Shown piece by piece: positions 26,379 through 35,868 of a stretch of DNA of 64,000 nucleotides. The DNA comes from Paenibacillus sp. FSL R5-0517 (GTDB taxonomy: Bacteria > Bacillota > Bacilli > Paenibacillales > Paenibacillaceae), in NCBI RefSeq assembly GCF_037974355.1, contig NZ_CP150235.1:6820001-6884000 (forward strand), given 5' to 3'. Made by a program: the position numbers and the translations under genes. The notes beneath the pieces were generated by a model that saw only the letters and a list, made by a program, of their open reading frames with translations, was not told the origin of the DNA and made no database searches. Position 1 is the first letter of the stretch. Each line of letters starts with the position of its first letter.

Positions 26379-26831
26379 TTGACGAACAACCATGATATTG
26401 GAGCAGTGAACGAATTACCGGAGAACTTTGAAGAGCTCAAACGAGCGGCTAATCGGACTTCAAGCTGGAGAGACAGACTGAATGCGGTGAATGAATTGGG
26501 GAACTGGGATACAGAACCTACCATTAAGTTGCTGCAGCATGTTTTGAAAAATGATCAAGTGTTCCAAGTGCGCGAAGCCGCATATCTTAAGCTGAAACAG
26601 TTGGATGAAGATGTACAGATGCCTGCCAAAAACAAAGGCGAGCTGTTTAAAGGGACTAACAAAATTTTGCTGCGGATTAAAAAAAGCCTTCCTGAAGGTC
26701 ACACATTTGAGGAATTTAAGGAAAAACTGCAAAAGACACGTCTGGATCTCTATGATACTTACGAGGGCGACAAAGATGCTGAGTTCGACGCCTGGCTCCA
26801 TGGCATTTGGGAGACACTAGGTAGAAGATAG
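26379..26831 (+). CDS. HEAT-repeat domain protein
   Basis: 150 aa starting at TTG 26379, with AAGGAG 8 nt upstream; no better start lies nearby. The central part (about 28-75) reads as HEAT/PBS-lyase-type helical repeats: WRDRLNAVNELGNWDTEPTIKLLQHVLKNDQVFQVREAAYLKL is spread over 26463-26591. The C-terminal half (KNKGELFKGTNKILLRIKKSLPEG) is basic and helical. The family is found across Bacillales as a small cytosolic protein without known function; the repeats suggest protein-protein contact. Confidence 0.72.
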   Translation: MTNNHDIGAVNELPENFEELKRAANRTSSWRDRLNAVNELGNWDTEPTIKLLQHVLKNDQVFQVREAAYLKLKQLDEDVQMPAKNKGELFKGTNKILLRIKKSLPEGHTFEEFKEKLQKTRLDLYDTYEGDKDAEFDAWLHGIWETLGRR

Positions 26832-26866
26832 CCACCGTTCACCTCGTATAATAGCTGAGTCTTACA

Positions 26867-26900
26867 AAGCCACTCCATCAATGGAGTGGCTTCTTTATTT
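26867..26900 (+). terminator. Rho-independent terminator of the HEAT-repeat gene
   Basis: Perfect 12-bp stem AAGCCACTCCAT / ATGGAGTGGCTT with a 2-nt loop, followed by CTTTATTT. Confidence 0.9.
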
Positions 26901-26913
26901 CCTATGATCTGAC

Positions 26914-26958
26914 AAAAAACGCCCCGTCTACTGATTCTTAAAATCAGTAAACAAAGCG
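26914..26958 (-). terminator. Rho-independent terminator of the aldehyde dehydrogenase operon
   Basis: 17-bp minus-strand stem (several G-U pairs) around the loop TTAAG, followed by TTTTTTG, 37 nt beyond the stop at 26995. Confidence 0.85.
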
Positions 26959-26994
26959 CAAAGTTAGAGCCTTTTTGAACAACTTCTATACGAT

Positions 26995-28485
26995 TTATTC
27001 TGGGATATAAGGAAGATCCAGTGTCTTCGGAACGTTGATGACATGCTTTTCGGTATACGTACGGATCCCCTCCGCGCCGTATTCACGGCCAATACCCGAT
27101 TGCTTAAAGCCACCGAAAGGGAACCGAACGTCGAGTCCCTGCACAGCAGCGGTATTAATCATCGTCGTTCCGGCTTCAAGTTGACGTGCAACGGAGATGG
27201 CATCTTCTTCTTTGCCCCACACCGAACTCGTCAATCCATATATGCTCTCATTGTGCAGTTGAATAACCTGCTCTTCATCGTCAAATGGTAGAATCGGAAC
27301 CGTAGGACCAAACTGTTCCTCCACGACAATCGGATCATGAACATCGCAATCCAAAACAAGCGTAGGCTGTAGGTAGTAACCTTGGTCAAACAGCTTCTGA
27401 TCCAGAATTTGGCCGAGAGGGATGACCTTAGCCCCGCGCTTTTGCGCATCTTCAACCAAACCAAGCACGTAATCTTTCTGCTTCAGGTTATTCACCGGAC
27501 CTACCGTTGTATTTGAATCAAAGGGATCGCCAATTCGAATCCAGCGATTCGCCGCTTCTATATATTTTTCCACAAACTCATCATAAATAGAACGGTGTAC
27601 ATACACACGTTTGGCGATCATACAGATCTGTCCTGTTGTCAAAAAATTAGAAATGACAATCCGGCGCATCGCTCGCTCATCATGAACATCAAAGCTTTCC
27701 AGGAAGATCGCCGCATCATTGCCACCAAGCTCAAGCGTCATATCCTTAATTGTTTCCGAAGCTGCTCTGATAATATGCTTAGCGGTTGCGGTCCCACCTG
27801 TAAAGGCGATCTTCGTAACATGAGGATTCGTAGTCAGTTCAACGCCCACATCCGCATCACCATGAACGACATTGATTACACCAGCCGGGAACTCGCTGGC
27901 AATAATCTCTGCCACCTTCGCTGCCGCCAGCGGCGCATATGGACTCGGTTTAAGCACAATTGTGTTTCCCGCAAGTAAGGCAGGAGCGATCTTAATCGTA
28001 GACAAAGCAATGGGATAGTTCCATGGACTAATCGCTGCTACTACACCAATGGGATCATAGGAAAGAATCGTTTTACCATTCTCATGCTCTTTGATCTCTT
28101 CCTGTAGAGCCGATGTAACTTCATTACAAGCAAACTCCATCCACATTAACGAAACATATATCTCACCATGTGCATCATACAGCGGCTTGCCATGCTCTCT
28201 GGACAATAAATGAACAATTTCATTCTCAGCTGCTCTAATCTTCTCAATCGCCTTGCGCATCATCATAATGCGTTCATCAATGGAGGTCTGCTTCCAGGTT
28301 TTAAAAGCCACTGCCGCCGCTTCAATTGCTTCAACTGCTTGTTCTCTCGTAGTGACAGGGAAATAGCCTACGATCTCGGTTGGGTTTGCCGGATTTTCTT
28401 TTGGTAACTGCGAAAGGGATTTTATATTTTGACCATTAATGAACGCTTCAACGATAACTGTCTCTTGGTCTGCTTGCGTCGTCAT
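26995..28485 (-). CDS. NAD(P)-dependent aldehyde dehydrogenase
   Basis: 496 aa, typical ALDH length. Motifs in order: active-site entry SPWNYPIALS (about 153), KPSPYAPL (about 178), FTGGTATAK (about 227), the general-base glutamate in LELGGNDAA (about 252), and the catalytic cysteine in GQICM (about 290). EEQFGPTVPILPF and PFGGFKQSGIGREYG near the end are also family-typical. Closest in style to the succinate-semialdehyde/betaine aldehyde branch, but the substrate is not fixed by sequence. RBS GGAGGGG before the ATG. Lies 28 bp behind the MetE-domain gene, probably the second gene of one operon. Confidence 0.9.
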   Translation of the reverse strand: MTTQADQETVIVEAFINGQNIKSLSQLPKENPANPTEIVGYFPVTTREQAVEAIEAAAVAFKTWKQTSIDERIMMMRKAIEKIRAAENEIVHLLSREHGKPLYDAHGEIYVSLMWMEFACNEVTSALQEEIKEHENGKTILSYDPIGVVAAISPWNYPIALSTIKIAPALLAGNTIVLKPSPYAPLAAAKVAEIIASEFPAGVINVVHGDADVGVELTTNPHVTKIAFTGGTATAKHIIRAASETIKDMTLELGGNDAAIFLESFDVHDERAMRRIVISNFLTTGQICMIAKRVYVHRSIYDEFVEKYIEAANRWIRIGDPFDSNTTVGPVNNLKQKDYVLGLVEDAQKRGAKVIPLGQILDQKLFDQGYYLQPTLVLDCDVHDPIVVEEQFGPTVPILPFDDEEQVIQLHNESIYGLTSSVWGKEEDAISVARQLEAGTTMINTAAVQGLDVRFPFGGFKQSGIGREYGAEGIRTYTEKHVINVPKTLDLPYIPE

Positions 28486-28513
28486 TTTGCATCCCCTCCG
28501 TTATTTAGATGGA

Positions 28514-29599
28514 TTAATTCCAAACTTCTTCTGCAATTTCCTTCACATAACGAAGTTTACGCCATTGTTGTTCTTCCGTTAGAATGTTGCCTTCTTCTGT
28601 AGATGAGAAACCACATTGTGGGCTCAAACAGAGTTGCTCAAGAGGAACATAGGTTGCCGCCTCTGCAATCCGGGCTTTAATCTGTTCTTTATCCTCCAAC
28701 TCGCCTGTTTTCGATGTGAGTAAACCAAGCACGATTTTTAAATCTTTTCGATTCACATATTGTAATGGCTCAAAACCACCCGAGCGCTCATCATCGAATT
28801 CTAAAAATAATCCATCTACGTTTAAACCTCCAAAGATAACTTCAGAAGCGTACTCGTAACCACCCGTTGAGAAATAATTTGATTTATAGTTACCACGACA
28901 AATATGCATCGTCACAACTAAATCTGCCGGTTTATGAGCCAAAGTCTCGTTAATCATTCGCTGCATCGTTTTCAACTCTTCCGCCGGTTCCAGACCTTTG
29001 GCACGCAGCTTATCGTGACCAGCTTCTGAGAATAGGTCTGCCCAAGCGGTATCATCTAATTGCATGTATCGACATCCCGCACCATAGAAAGCTTGAATGG
29101 CTTTTTGATACGCCGCAATCGTATCCTGAAGGAATTGCTCCCGGTCCGTATAGATATTGGCGCCATTTTCCAACCGGTATAGAAGCATGTTGGGACTTGG
29201 AATGGTCTGTTTCGCGACAGCGTCACCTGCATGCTTTTTCAAAAACTCAAAATCCTTAACAAAAGGATGACTCGAAAAATCCACTTTACCAACAACACGA
29301 ATCCCGCCCTTGCGAGTCTGCATGTTATGGAATTGAGGTCCATTAATCTCCTCATACAGCTCTACGCCATCCAAGCCACCCAGAAAATCAAAATGCCACC
29401 AGCTTCTGCGGAATTCGCCATCCGTAACGGCAGATACGCCATTTTCCTTCTGCTTTTCAATGATTCGAATAATCTCTTGATCTTCCACAGCTCTTAATTC
29501 TTCATATGTGATGTTGCCTGATTTATATTGTTCACGTGCCTGACTTAAGTTTGCAGGGCGTAGAAAGCTGCCTACATGATCATTACGAAAAGGTATCAT
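28514..29599 (-). CDS. Cobalamin-independent methionine synthase C-domain protein (YxjG/YxjH family)
   Basis: 361 aa, equal to the C-terminal catalytic barrel of MetE. Zinc-ligand residues are in MHICRGN (about 231-237, His and Cys), the conserved glutamate in FLEFDDERSGGFEPL, and the second cysteine in SPQCGFSST near residue 332. RSWWHFDF and YMQLDDTAW complete the pattern. Stand-alone C-domain proteins of this family transfer methyl groups to homocysteine, or serve methionine recycling, and lack the folate-channelling N-domain. RBS AGAAGGAG before the ATG. I looked for an S-box upstream and found none; a terminator-like hairpin lies at 29723-29755. Confidence 0.88.
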   Translation of the reverse strand: MIPFRNDHVGSFLRPANLSQAREQYKSGNITYEELRAVEDQEIIRIIEKQKENGVSAVTDGEFRRSWWHFDFLGGLDGVELYEEINGPQFHNMQTRKGGIRVVGKVDFSSHPFVKDFEFLKKHAGDAVAKQTIPSPNMLLYRLENGANIYTDREQFLQDTIAAYQKAIQAFYGAGCRYMQLDDTAWADLFSEAGHDKLRAKGLEPAEELKTMQRMINETLAHKPADLVVTMHICRGNYKSNYFSTGGYEYASEVIFGGLNVDGLFLEFDDERSGGFEPLQYVNRKDLKIVLGLLTSKTGELEDKEQIKARIAEAATYVPLEQLCLSPQCGFSSTEEGNILTEEQQWRKLRYVKEIAEEVWN

Positions 29600-29719
29600 A
29601 GTTATTACTCCTTCTAACTTTTTATTCTAATGAGTATAGCATGGTCGAAGGGAATGCTTGTTATATGAAAAAAACATGGCTGGTTATAGCTTTTAACAAT
29701 AGCCAAAGTGTCAAAAAGC

Positions 29720-29755
29720 AAAAAAACTACAACCTCATAGAGCAGTGGATGTAGT
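29720..29755 (-). terminator. Terminator-like hairpin upstream of the MetE-domain gene
   Basis: Minus-strand stem AAACTACATCC / GGTTGTAGTTT (one mismatch) followed by TTTTTG, about 125 nt upstream of the gene at 29599. No gene lies upstream on this strand, so it could be an attenuator in the leader. The leader shows no recognisable riboswitch. Confidence 0.5.
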
Positions 29756-29874
29756 TTACCTTATATTCAATATCCATTCAGGTTAACATGCACCTTCCTA
29801 TCTCTCCCAATATATTTATTTTCTAGTATAATAACGGGATACAACAAACATTTTCGAATAGAAGGAGAGTTGTT

Positions 29875-31899
29875 ATGGAATATCATGTATCCAACCATGG
29901 GAATGATCAAGGAAAAGGAACAGCAGATCAACCCCTTCGTACCATATCACGCGCTGCAGCTCATGCCATGGCTGGTGATACCGTTATTGTTCATGCGGGA
30001 GTATACAGGGAATGGGTTAACCCGGCGAATGGAGGAACGGCGGAGCATCGAATCGTATATCGATCCGCGGGAGACGGGGAAGTCGTGATAACAGGAGCTG
30101 AGCGGATTACCAATTGGCAATCTGAAGGAGACCATGTTTGGAGCACAGAAGTGCTCAATTCCATCTTTTCCGTCCGTAATCCCTTTGAGGTTGAGCTCAG
30201 TGGAGACTGGTTGTTTGACGGGCCTTTCCCAGTTCATCTCGGGGATGTCTATCTGGATGGAAAATCATTGTATGAGTGCAATAGTGTTGAAAGCGTTCAC
30301 AATCCTGAAATTTGGCCTGAAGCAAAATATCCCAAGGATTCACTGTTGAAATGGTATGCGGAAGTGGGATCTACGACAACCAAAATCTGGGCCAACTTTG
30401 GCGGAAAAGATCCTCGTACGGAAAATGTAGAAATTAATGTACGTCCTTATTGCTTCTGGCCTGAACAACCGGGACTGAACTACATAACCGTAAGTGGTTT
30501 CACACTTCGCCAAGCTTCTCCTCAATGGGCACCACCTACAGACTACCAGGAAGGTTTGATTGGACCTCACTGGAGCAAGGGCTGGATTATTGAAAACAAT
30601 ATCATCAGTGAATCCAAATGCGTTGGGATTAGCTTGGGTACCGAAATTGGTACAGGTCACAGCAAGTCTATAGAGAAGCATAGTAAAGGCGGGACTCAAC
30701 GGGAGCAGGAGGTTATTTTACGAGCATTACGCTCCGGCTGGCATAAAGATCGCGTCGGTAGTCACATCGTTCGGGGTAATGTGATTCATGATTGTGAACA
30801 GGCCGGTATTGTGGGCCATATGGGAGCAGCCTTCAGCCGCATTTACCAGAACCGTATCTATAATATTCACCACAAACGACTCAGACATGGTGCCGAAGTC
30901 GCGGGAATTAAACTGCATGCTGCACTGGATACTCAGATGAATGAGAATATCATCTATAGCTGTTACCGTGCGCTTTGGCTGGACTGGCAGGCACAGGGCA
31001 CTCGGATCAGCCGCAATGTATTTTTTGACAACATTTCCGAGGACCTCTTCGTTGAGGTGTGCCATGGTCCATATATGGTCGATCACAATCTATTTCTATC
31101 TCCGATGAATTTCAGAAATATGGCTCAGGGCGGGTCATTTGCTCATAATTTATTCGCAGGCCGATTTGTCGTTCGTTCCGAAATTACACGTATCACGCCA
31201 TATCACTTCCCTCACGAGACCGCCATGGCGGGATACTCCAATATCACTGGAGGCGATGACAGGTACTACAACAATATCTTCTTGGGTGATAACGATGCGA
31301 ATAAGGGACCTGTTCCTATCACCTTCTTTGAACATCTTCCCCTTAAACCAAGGGATGAAGTTGGAGAGGACGGGAAGACGGTCATGGATGGTGTTCCGGA
31401 CAATTCCATTTGTTATCTGCGTGCTGTGGGACTTGGTGGCTATGATCAACATCCTGATGTGAAAGATAAGAGATGGTGGGAATACACCAAAGAGGAGCTT
31501 ATGGAGCTTGGCGATGCGGCAAAAGATTTCTTTATAGGCAATGCCGTTCTTCCGGTGGCTATGGGTGGAAATTTATATCTTAACGATGCGGTTCCAAGTC
31601 GTCACGAATCCGATGCGAAGATCTTTACACAGAAGGGTGTGAACGTTGAGATTGATCCTGCGCTAGGTAAGGTGCACATTCAGATCCATGAGCCCGAATT
31701 GCTTCGGGGAACCTCTGCCATGTTGGTTACCACGGATCTGCTTGGAAAGACGTATCACGCCAATATGAAGTACGAGGAACCAGACAGCACTCCCTATCAT
31801 TTTGACTCCGATTTCTTCGGAACAAAGAGACCTGATGCAAACGTCACACCAGGTCCGTTTGAGTTAAGCGAAAAGGGTAGTGTTGAGTTTAAGATTTAG
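29875..31899 (+). CDS. Right-handed parallel beta-helix protein, possible polysaccharide-active enzyme
   Basis: 674 aa, RBS GAAGGAGAG, no signal peptide. The start EYHVSNHGNDQGKGTADQPL with RTISRAAAHAMAGDTVIVHAG is the classic DUF1565/beta-helix opening. Beta-helix coils with repeating N-x-I/I-x-x-N patterns run through the middle (IIENNIISES, IVRGNVIHDCEQAGIVG, RIYQNRIYNIHH, QMNENIIYSC, RISRNVFFDN). The C-terminal part (about 420-674) contains a YNNIFLGDND segment and a beta-rich tail. Similar architectures occur in polysaccharide lyases and GH141-like glycosidases. The lack of export signal suggests action on imported oligosaccharides, but no catalytic residues can be fixed and it stands alone, without a transporter or regulator. 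Confidence 0.72.
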   Translation: MEYHVSNHGNDQGKGTADQPLRTISRAAAHAMAGDTVIVHAGVYREWVNPANGGTAEHRIVYRSAGDGEVVITGAERITNWQSEGDHVWSTEVLNSIFSVRNPFEVELSGDWLFDGPFPVHLGDVYLDGKSLYECNSVESVHNPEIWPEAKYPKDSLLKWYAEVGSTTTKIWANFGGKDPRTENVEINVRPYCFWPEQPGLNYITVSGFTLRQASPQWAPPTDYQEGLIGPHWSKGWIIENNIISESKCVGISLGTEIGTGHSKSIEKHSKGGTQREQEVILRALRSGWHKDRVGSHIVRGNVIHDCEQAGIVGHMGAAFSRIYQNRIYNIHHKRLRHGAEVAGIKLHAALDTQMNENIIYSCYRALWLDWQAQGTRISRNVFFDNISEDLFVEVCHGPYMVDHNLFLSPMNFRNMAQGGSFAHNLFAGRFVVRSEITRITPYHFPHETAMAGYSNITGGDDRYYNNIFLGDNDANKGPVPITFFEHLPLKPRDEVGEDGKTVMDGVPDNSICYLRAVGLGGYDQHPDVKDKRWWEYTKEELMELGDAAKDFFIGNAVLPVAMGGNLYLNDAVPSRHESDAKIFTQKGVNVEIDPALGKVHIQIHEPELLRGTSAMLVTTDLLGKTYHANMKYEEPDSTPYHFDSDFFGTKRPDANVTPGPFELSEKGSVEFKI

Positions 31900-32326
31900 T
31901 TTATATTGAGAGTCCAGTCATGATTTTGGGTGTAACTTTTCATGAACTATGCCAATATATACTTCATTTCCCGGCATAAGTGGCGAGAAAATGCCCGAAG
32001 AAAACAGAATATCACGAAGATGGCCTTGAGCTTTGACCGAACCTAGCAGCCCCATGGAAGATTCCACGATCCATGAGGGTTTCCCGATCATAACTCAATC
32101 CACGCGAGATAACCAATTGACCGAGCGAGTAGAAGGGGGCGGTTCCTTATTCTTAACACTCCTGTTGAGCTTAGCAGCCATCCTATTTTATAAGCTTTTT
32201 ATGAAATACGTGGCACTGGATGGAAAGTTGGAGCTTGAAAAGATTGTCCAGCTCATGAACTGATTCGATTCATCATTGTACAGAAGGAGCGCATTTAGCG
32301 TTCCCTCTGTAGCTGGCAATTGTAAA
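31900..32326. other. 427-bp region with a doubtful small membrane ORF
   Basis: A plus-strand frame at 32033-32263 (76 codons from a TTG, or 69 from an internal ATG at 32054) ends in one strong transmembrane helix (SLFLTLLLSLAAILFYKLF) and a short acidic tail. No RBS is seen before either start and no family is recognised. It could be the decayed end of a larger membrane-protein gene. Nothing else is supported here. Confidence 0.35.
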
Positions 32327-32953
32327 TCATTGCCGCTGCCGCAACCTCATTCTAGAAATCACGATTTCTATGACGAGCAGATTAGGAATCCAACAAACCC
32401 AAGCGACAACCCGAAACCCCGCCTCGAAATCGCCAAACAGAAGATTCAGCGGCGCTAACCAGATTCGAAGCGTGACCGCTGCAAAAGTAAGCGCATAACT
32501 GCGAAGCATCCATGCTTTATGAGCTTGGATGTCTTTCGCCATAATTTTTCTCGTTGCAACAAGCGTCGTCGCAACCCACAATACATCGAGCGACATGAAC
32601 CCAAGCCCGGCAATCCAACCTCCCGTGGCAAAAAGGGATAAATACACACTCACGATCCCACTAACTGTAATCGAAAGAACATATCCATACCCCAATAGGC
32701 GATGCCAACGTTTCCTATCATTCGTTGGCTTCATAAATAGTTGAAAGGGTCCTATGATCAAGGCAAATATCGCAGTAACAATATGGATGTATAGTACATA
32801 TATCCATGGTTTTAGTTCAAAATCCGGCTTTTGCAATTTGAAAGAGACAAGTCCTGCATCACTAGCTTTAAGCACGCCATACTGAACAATTGCGTATCCG
32901 GCAATTGAAAATGCAAGAATGAGAACAAGTGCCCGAATCATCTTATTTCCCAT
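32327..32953 (-). CDS. DUF2306 membrane protein
   Basis: 208 aa from ATG 32953, which has GGAGGAGGA about 8 nt upstream; the frame is open further but without an RBS. Seven or so hydrophobic segments. The DUF2306 signature is present: a histidine in a membrane helix (YVLYIHIVTAIFALIIGPFQLF) followed by RKRWHRLLGYGYVLSI and DIQAHKAWMLRSYALTFAAVTLR. The paired histidines are suggestive of haem or metal binding, by inference only. Lies 104 bp behind the epimerase gene and probably belongs to its transcript. Confidence 0.85.
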   Translation of the reverse strand: MGNKMIRALVLILAFSIAGYAIVQYGVLKASDAGLVSFKLQKPDFELKPWIYVLYIHIVTAIFALIIGPFQLFMKPTNDRKRWHRLLGYGYVLSITVSGIVSVYLSLFATGGWIAGLGFMSLDVLWVATTLVATRKIMAKDIQAHKAWMLRSYALTFAAVTLRIWLAPLNLLFGDFEAGFRVVAWVCWIPNLLVIEIVISRMRLRQRQ

Positions 32954-33057
32954 TTGAATAATCCTCCTCCGTTGATGCACCGTGAAGCTGTTGTCCCTTT
33001 AAACCCTATAGTGGCTATAGGTCAATACCAATCTTCTCGATTAAGGCATCGGCTAAG

Positions 33058-34017
33058 TTAGAAATAATACCCCTTCTGAATATCATCTAAAAGGGTAGGA
33101 TATACTGGTTTCCATCCTAAACGCTCCTGCGTCAACGCACTGGACGCCGGATTATCCGTTTTCGTGAAAGGTGCAAGCCATCCGAAATGTTTTCCTGCTT
33201 CTTCAACCCCAATACCTTGGACCGGCAAGTTCAAATGGAGGCCCAAAGCCGTGGCGATCTCTTGAAATGGAATGCCCTCTTCGCTCACTGCATGAAACCT
33301 GGACCCTGCCGGAGCTTGTTCTAAGGCGAGTCTAAAAAGGCGCGCCGCATCCAGTAGATGCACGGATGGCCAACGGTTGTTACCGGAGCCTGTATAGGCG
33401 GAGAACCCCTTCTTGCGAGCGATGTTCACCAGATTTGGGAACAAGCCCGTCTTATCGCCTTCACCGTGTACGATCGGTGGGAGGCGTACAATCGAGGAAC
33501 GTATCCCCCGATTCGCCAAGTCTAGGGTGGTATGTTCTGAAATGATGCGTAATCCACCTTGCGATTGAGGATCCCCAGCGCTGTCCTCCGTTCCAAGACG
33601 GCCGGGAGTAAGCGTCATCGTAGGCATCGCGACGACAAGCGCCCGGTCACCGGCGGGTAAGGAGTTGCCGAGTGTCTCGATGGCTCGCCTGTCGGTCTCA
33701 ATTGCAGCCTTCATAAATCGCATCACTACATGACGAGGATTCCCGCCGAATAAAACCCTAAGCCGAGTTGGAAGGCCCGCATGCGAGAACTTGTGGAAGA
33801 AGGCCAAATGAATGACCCCGTCTACTGCAGCAGCCACTTTGCGCAAGCCTGCTAAATCCTCAATCGAACCGACTTGAACCTGGGCACCCAGTGCCGTAAG
33901 CCGTTTGCTGGCTTTTTCAGAACGGGCAAGACCAACCACTTGATGGCCGGCATCCAGCAGTTCGCGAACGACCGCCCCTCCGATGAAGCCTGTCGCCCCT
34001 GTAACCAATACACGCAT
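33058..34017 (-). CDS. NAD-dependent epimerase/dehydratase (extended SDR family)
   Basis: 319 aa. N-terminal nucleotide-binding motif TGATGFIGGAVV (about 6-17), typical of extended/atypical SDRs, then VDGVIHLAFFHKF. The canonical YxxxK is not obvious at the usual place, which points to an atypical (NmrA/YeeZ-like) SDR acting as a reductase or regulator. The C-terminal part includes RLPPIVHGEGDKTGLFP and WPSVHLLDAARLFRLAL, as in SDR family proteins of nucleoside-sugar type. RBS AAAGGGGA before the ATG. Same strand and about 180 bp after the AraC gene; followed by the DUF2306 gene. Confidence 0.87.
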   Translation of the reverse strand: MRVLVTGATGFIGGAVVRELLDAGHQVVGLARSEKASKRLTALGAQVQVGSIEDLAGLRKVAAAVDGVIHLAFFHKFSHAGLPTRLRVLFGGNPRHVVMRFMKAAIETDRRAIETLGNSLPAGDRALVVAMPTMTLTPGRLGTEDSAGDPQSQGGLRIISEHTTLDLANRGIRSSIVRLPPIVHGEGDKTGLFPNLVNIARKKGFSAYTGSGNNRWPSVHLLDAARLFRLALEQAPAGSRFHAVSEEGIPFQEIATALGLHLNLPVQGIGVEEAGKHFGWLAPFTKTDNPASSALTQERLGWKPVYPTLLDDIQKGYYF

Positions 34018-34198
34018 ATTCAGAAATCCCCTTTCCTATCGATAGGATGTTTACTCTTAATATAGGGGATGGACTACTGCGATCTTTGCCTATTCCGTCG
34101 GAGTTTTTGCCTGATTCAACAGATTCCGCCGCTTAAAATGGAAAAATCCGCTAGGCTCTATGCCCGCGGAAATTTGAAAAGCCGTTTACATGTGCGTT

Positions 34199-35167
34199 TC
34201 ACTTCAACTTTTGCTGGTCCTGACGCCACCTTGTGATATCTCTAGTTGGAGGACACCCAAAAAATCGGCTGTAATCGCGGCTAAATTGGGAATCGCTCAA
34301 ATAGCCTACACGCCGGCTCGCCGTAGTTGCGTCAATGGAGCTGGATAACATTAGACGCCTCGCCTCTTGCAGGCGCAGCACCTTTTGATATTGCAGAGGG
34401 CTCATTGCAGTAGCCGATCTGAAATACTCGCGAAACGACGATTCGCTCATATGGACCAGCTCCGCCAAATCCGCTACCTTCAACGGCTGAGAAAAGTTAT
34501 TTTGGAGCCAATCAATCGCTTTTGTAACCTGCTGCATACCCGATTCCGCCAGAACAGTCTCGGCAACATTAACACCGATTGGGCTACGGAGGATGCGGAT
34601 ATAAATCTCGTCTTTCACCAATGGAGCAAGCATTTGAGCATCATCGGGAGAGGACACGCAAGCCATTAATCTTGCAGCAGCGTTCATCATGGCCAAGTCT
34701 GCTTCGATGACATAGCACGCACTGCGATTGCGAACCTCCGGTAAACCATTAGGAAATACCATCGGCAGCAACGAAGCAATCCTTTGCGGATCGAGGTATA
34801 GACCTATCCCCAAGAACGGTATTTGGGGGCTGGCCTGCATAATTTTCATCGCAACAGGCAAGGCAACGGGGGCAATATACATTCGCGAAGCACCATACTC
34901 ATAAGCATCCTTGCCTACGGTAATTCGCTTTTTCCCTTGCGCTGCAATGCAGATTACCGGCGAGAACATAGTGTGAACATCATCCGCCACTTCTACTTGC
35001 GAATATCGGTTCACATACAGACCATGAATCGGTGAAGCATAGGTCCCATCCTGCGAAGTATGCGTGTAAATCAAACTTGCCAACCGAGCTGCTTCACGAT
35101 CTAGCGCTGAATTGGCATCATCTAATACAGATACATCCTCATATTTATAGTAATTGTCCATGTTCAC
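34199..35167 (-). CDS. AraC-family transcriptional regulator
   Basis: 322 aa from a GTG at 35167 with GAGGGGGAAG at good distance; ATG 35161, six bases later, is nearly as likely, and the frame is open to 35227. An AraC_N (cupin-type) domain (about 35-195: VNRYSQVEVADDVHTMFSPVICIAAQGKK) is followed by two HTH motifs at the C terminus (about 215-315: PLKVADLAELVHMSESSFREYFRSATAMSPLQYQ and RVGYLSDSQFSRDYSRFFG). Likely the regulator of the downstream epimerase and DUF2306 genes. Next to it lies the truncated IS110 element. Confidence 0.88.
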   Translation of the reverse strand: MNMDNYYKYEDVSVLDDANSALDREAARLASLIYTHTSQDGTYASPIHGLYVNRYSQVEVADDVHTMFSPVICIAAQGKKRITVGKDAYEYGASRMYIAPVALPVAMKIMQASPQIPFLGIGLYLDPQRIASLLPMVFPNGLPEVRNRSACYVIEADLAMMNAAARLMACVSSPDDAQMLAPLVKDEIYIRILRSPIGVNVAETVLAESGMQQVTKAIDWLQNNFSQPLKVADLAELVHMSESSFREYFRSATAMSPLQYQKVLRLQEARRLMLSSSIDATTASRRVGYLSDSQFSRDYSRFFGCPPTRDITRWRQDQQKLK

Positions 35168-35259
35168 AAGCAACTTCTTCCCCCTCAGAACAGGATGATA
35201 AGCATGTTCATGATACCACAGGCGCATCCAGAAAGCTTAAGCATTAAAGTTAAATTAGC

Positions 35260-35868
35260 ATGGATATCTCAAGTCTATTACTGACGTTCCAGCATGCGTC
35301 TATGCAGATTGCGTTTACTGAGCACCTTCATGCCATTGAGGAGATCGAGCAACGCATCGGTCGACTGGAGAAAGCCTTGATTGAGGAGGCGGCGATCAGT
35401 TCCAATGCCGAATTGATTCAGCTTTTACAATCTCTGCGTGGTATTGGATTTCTAACGAACGTCACGCTTGCTGCGGAGATGGGTTCCTTTGCCCGGTTCC
35501 GTTCTCCTGCTCAGCTCATGGCTACTTGGGCTTGGTTCCACGGGAACATTCATCGGGAGTCCGTACCCAACGAGGTTTGCTCACCAAAGCAGGAAATGGA
35601 CGATTGCGTCGCACTTTGATTGAATCGGCCTGGAGTTATCGTCATCGGCCTGCAATTAAAGGGGATCTGGCCCGCCGTTTGGAAGGTCAGCCTGCGGACA
35701 TCCAGCTTATCTCATGGAAAGCCCAGGAAAGGCTGCACCGAAAAGTCCCGCCGTTTAGTTTATGGATTAAACAAACATAAAAGTGTCGCGGTCACTGCCG
35801 TAGCCAGGTAATTGGCCGGCTTTATTTGGGTGCTTGCCCAAACGTTGGAGCTACCGAACGCTCAGTAA
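35260..35868 (+). pseudogene. IS110-family transposase, C-terminal remnant with two frameshifts and a nonsense codon
   Basis: Three frames together give the helix-hairpin-helix (Transposase_20) part of an IS110/IS1111-type DEDD transposase: LIQLLQSLRGIGFLTNVTLAAEMGSFARFRSPAQLMA (35407-35523), then, after an apparent loss of one T near 35526, LGLVPREHSSG with TKAGNGRLRRTLIESAWSYRH. After a second shift near 35745 comes RRLVYGLNKHKSVAVTAVAR, an in-frame TAA at 35809 where the family has a glutamate codon, and finally LAGFIWVLAQTLELPNAQ with a stop at 35866. The N-terminal DEDD catalytic half is missing. Nonfunctional; probably truncated by rearrangement next to the araC gene. Confidence 0.88.

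Noticed and set aside
29600..29874. S-box (SAM) riboswitch or T-box upstream of the MetE-domain gene
   Set aside because: I looked for the S-box core (GAGGGA...GCAACC pattern) and for a T-box sequence on the minus strand and found neither; only a terminator-like hairpin is present.
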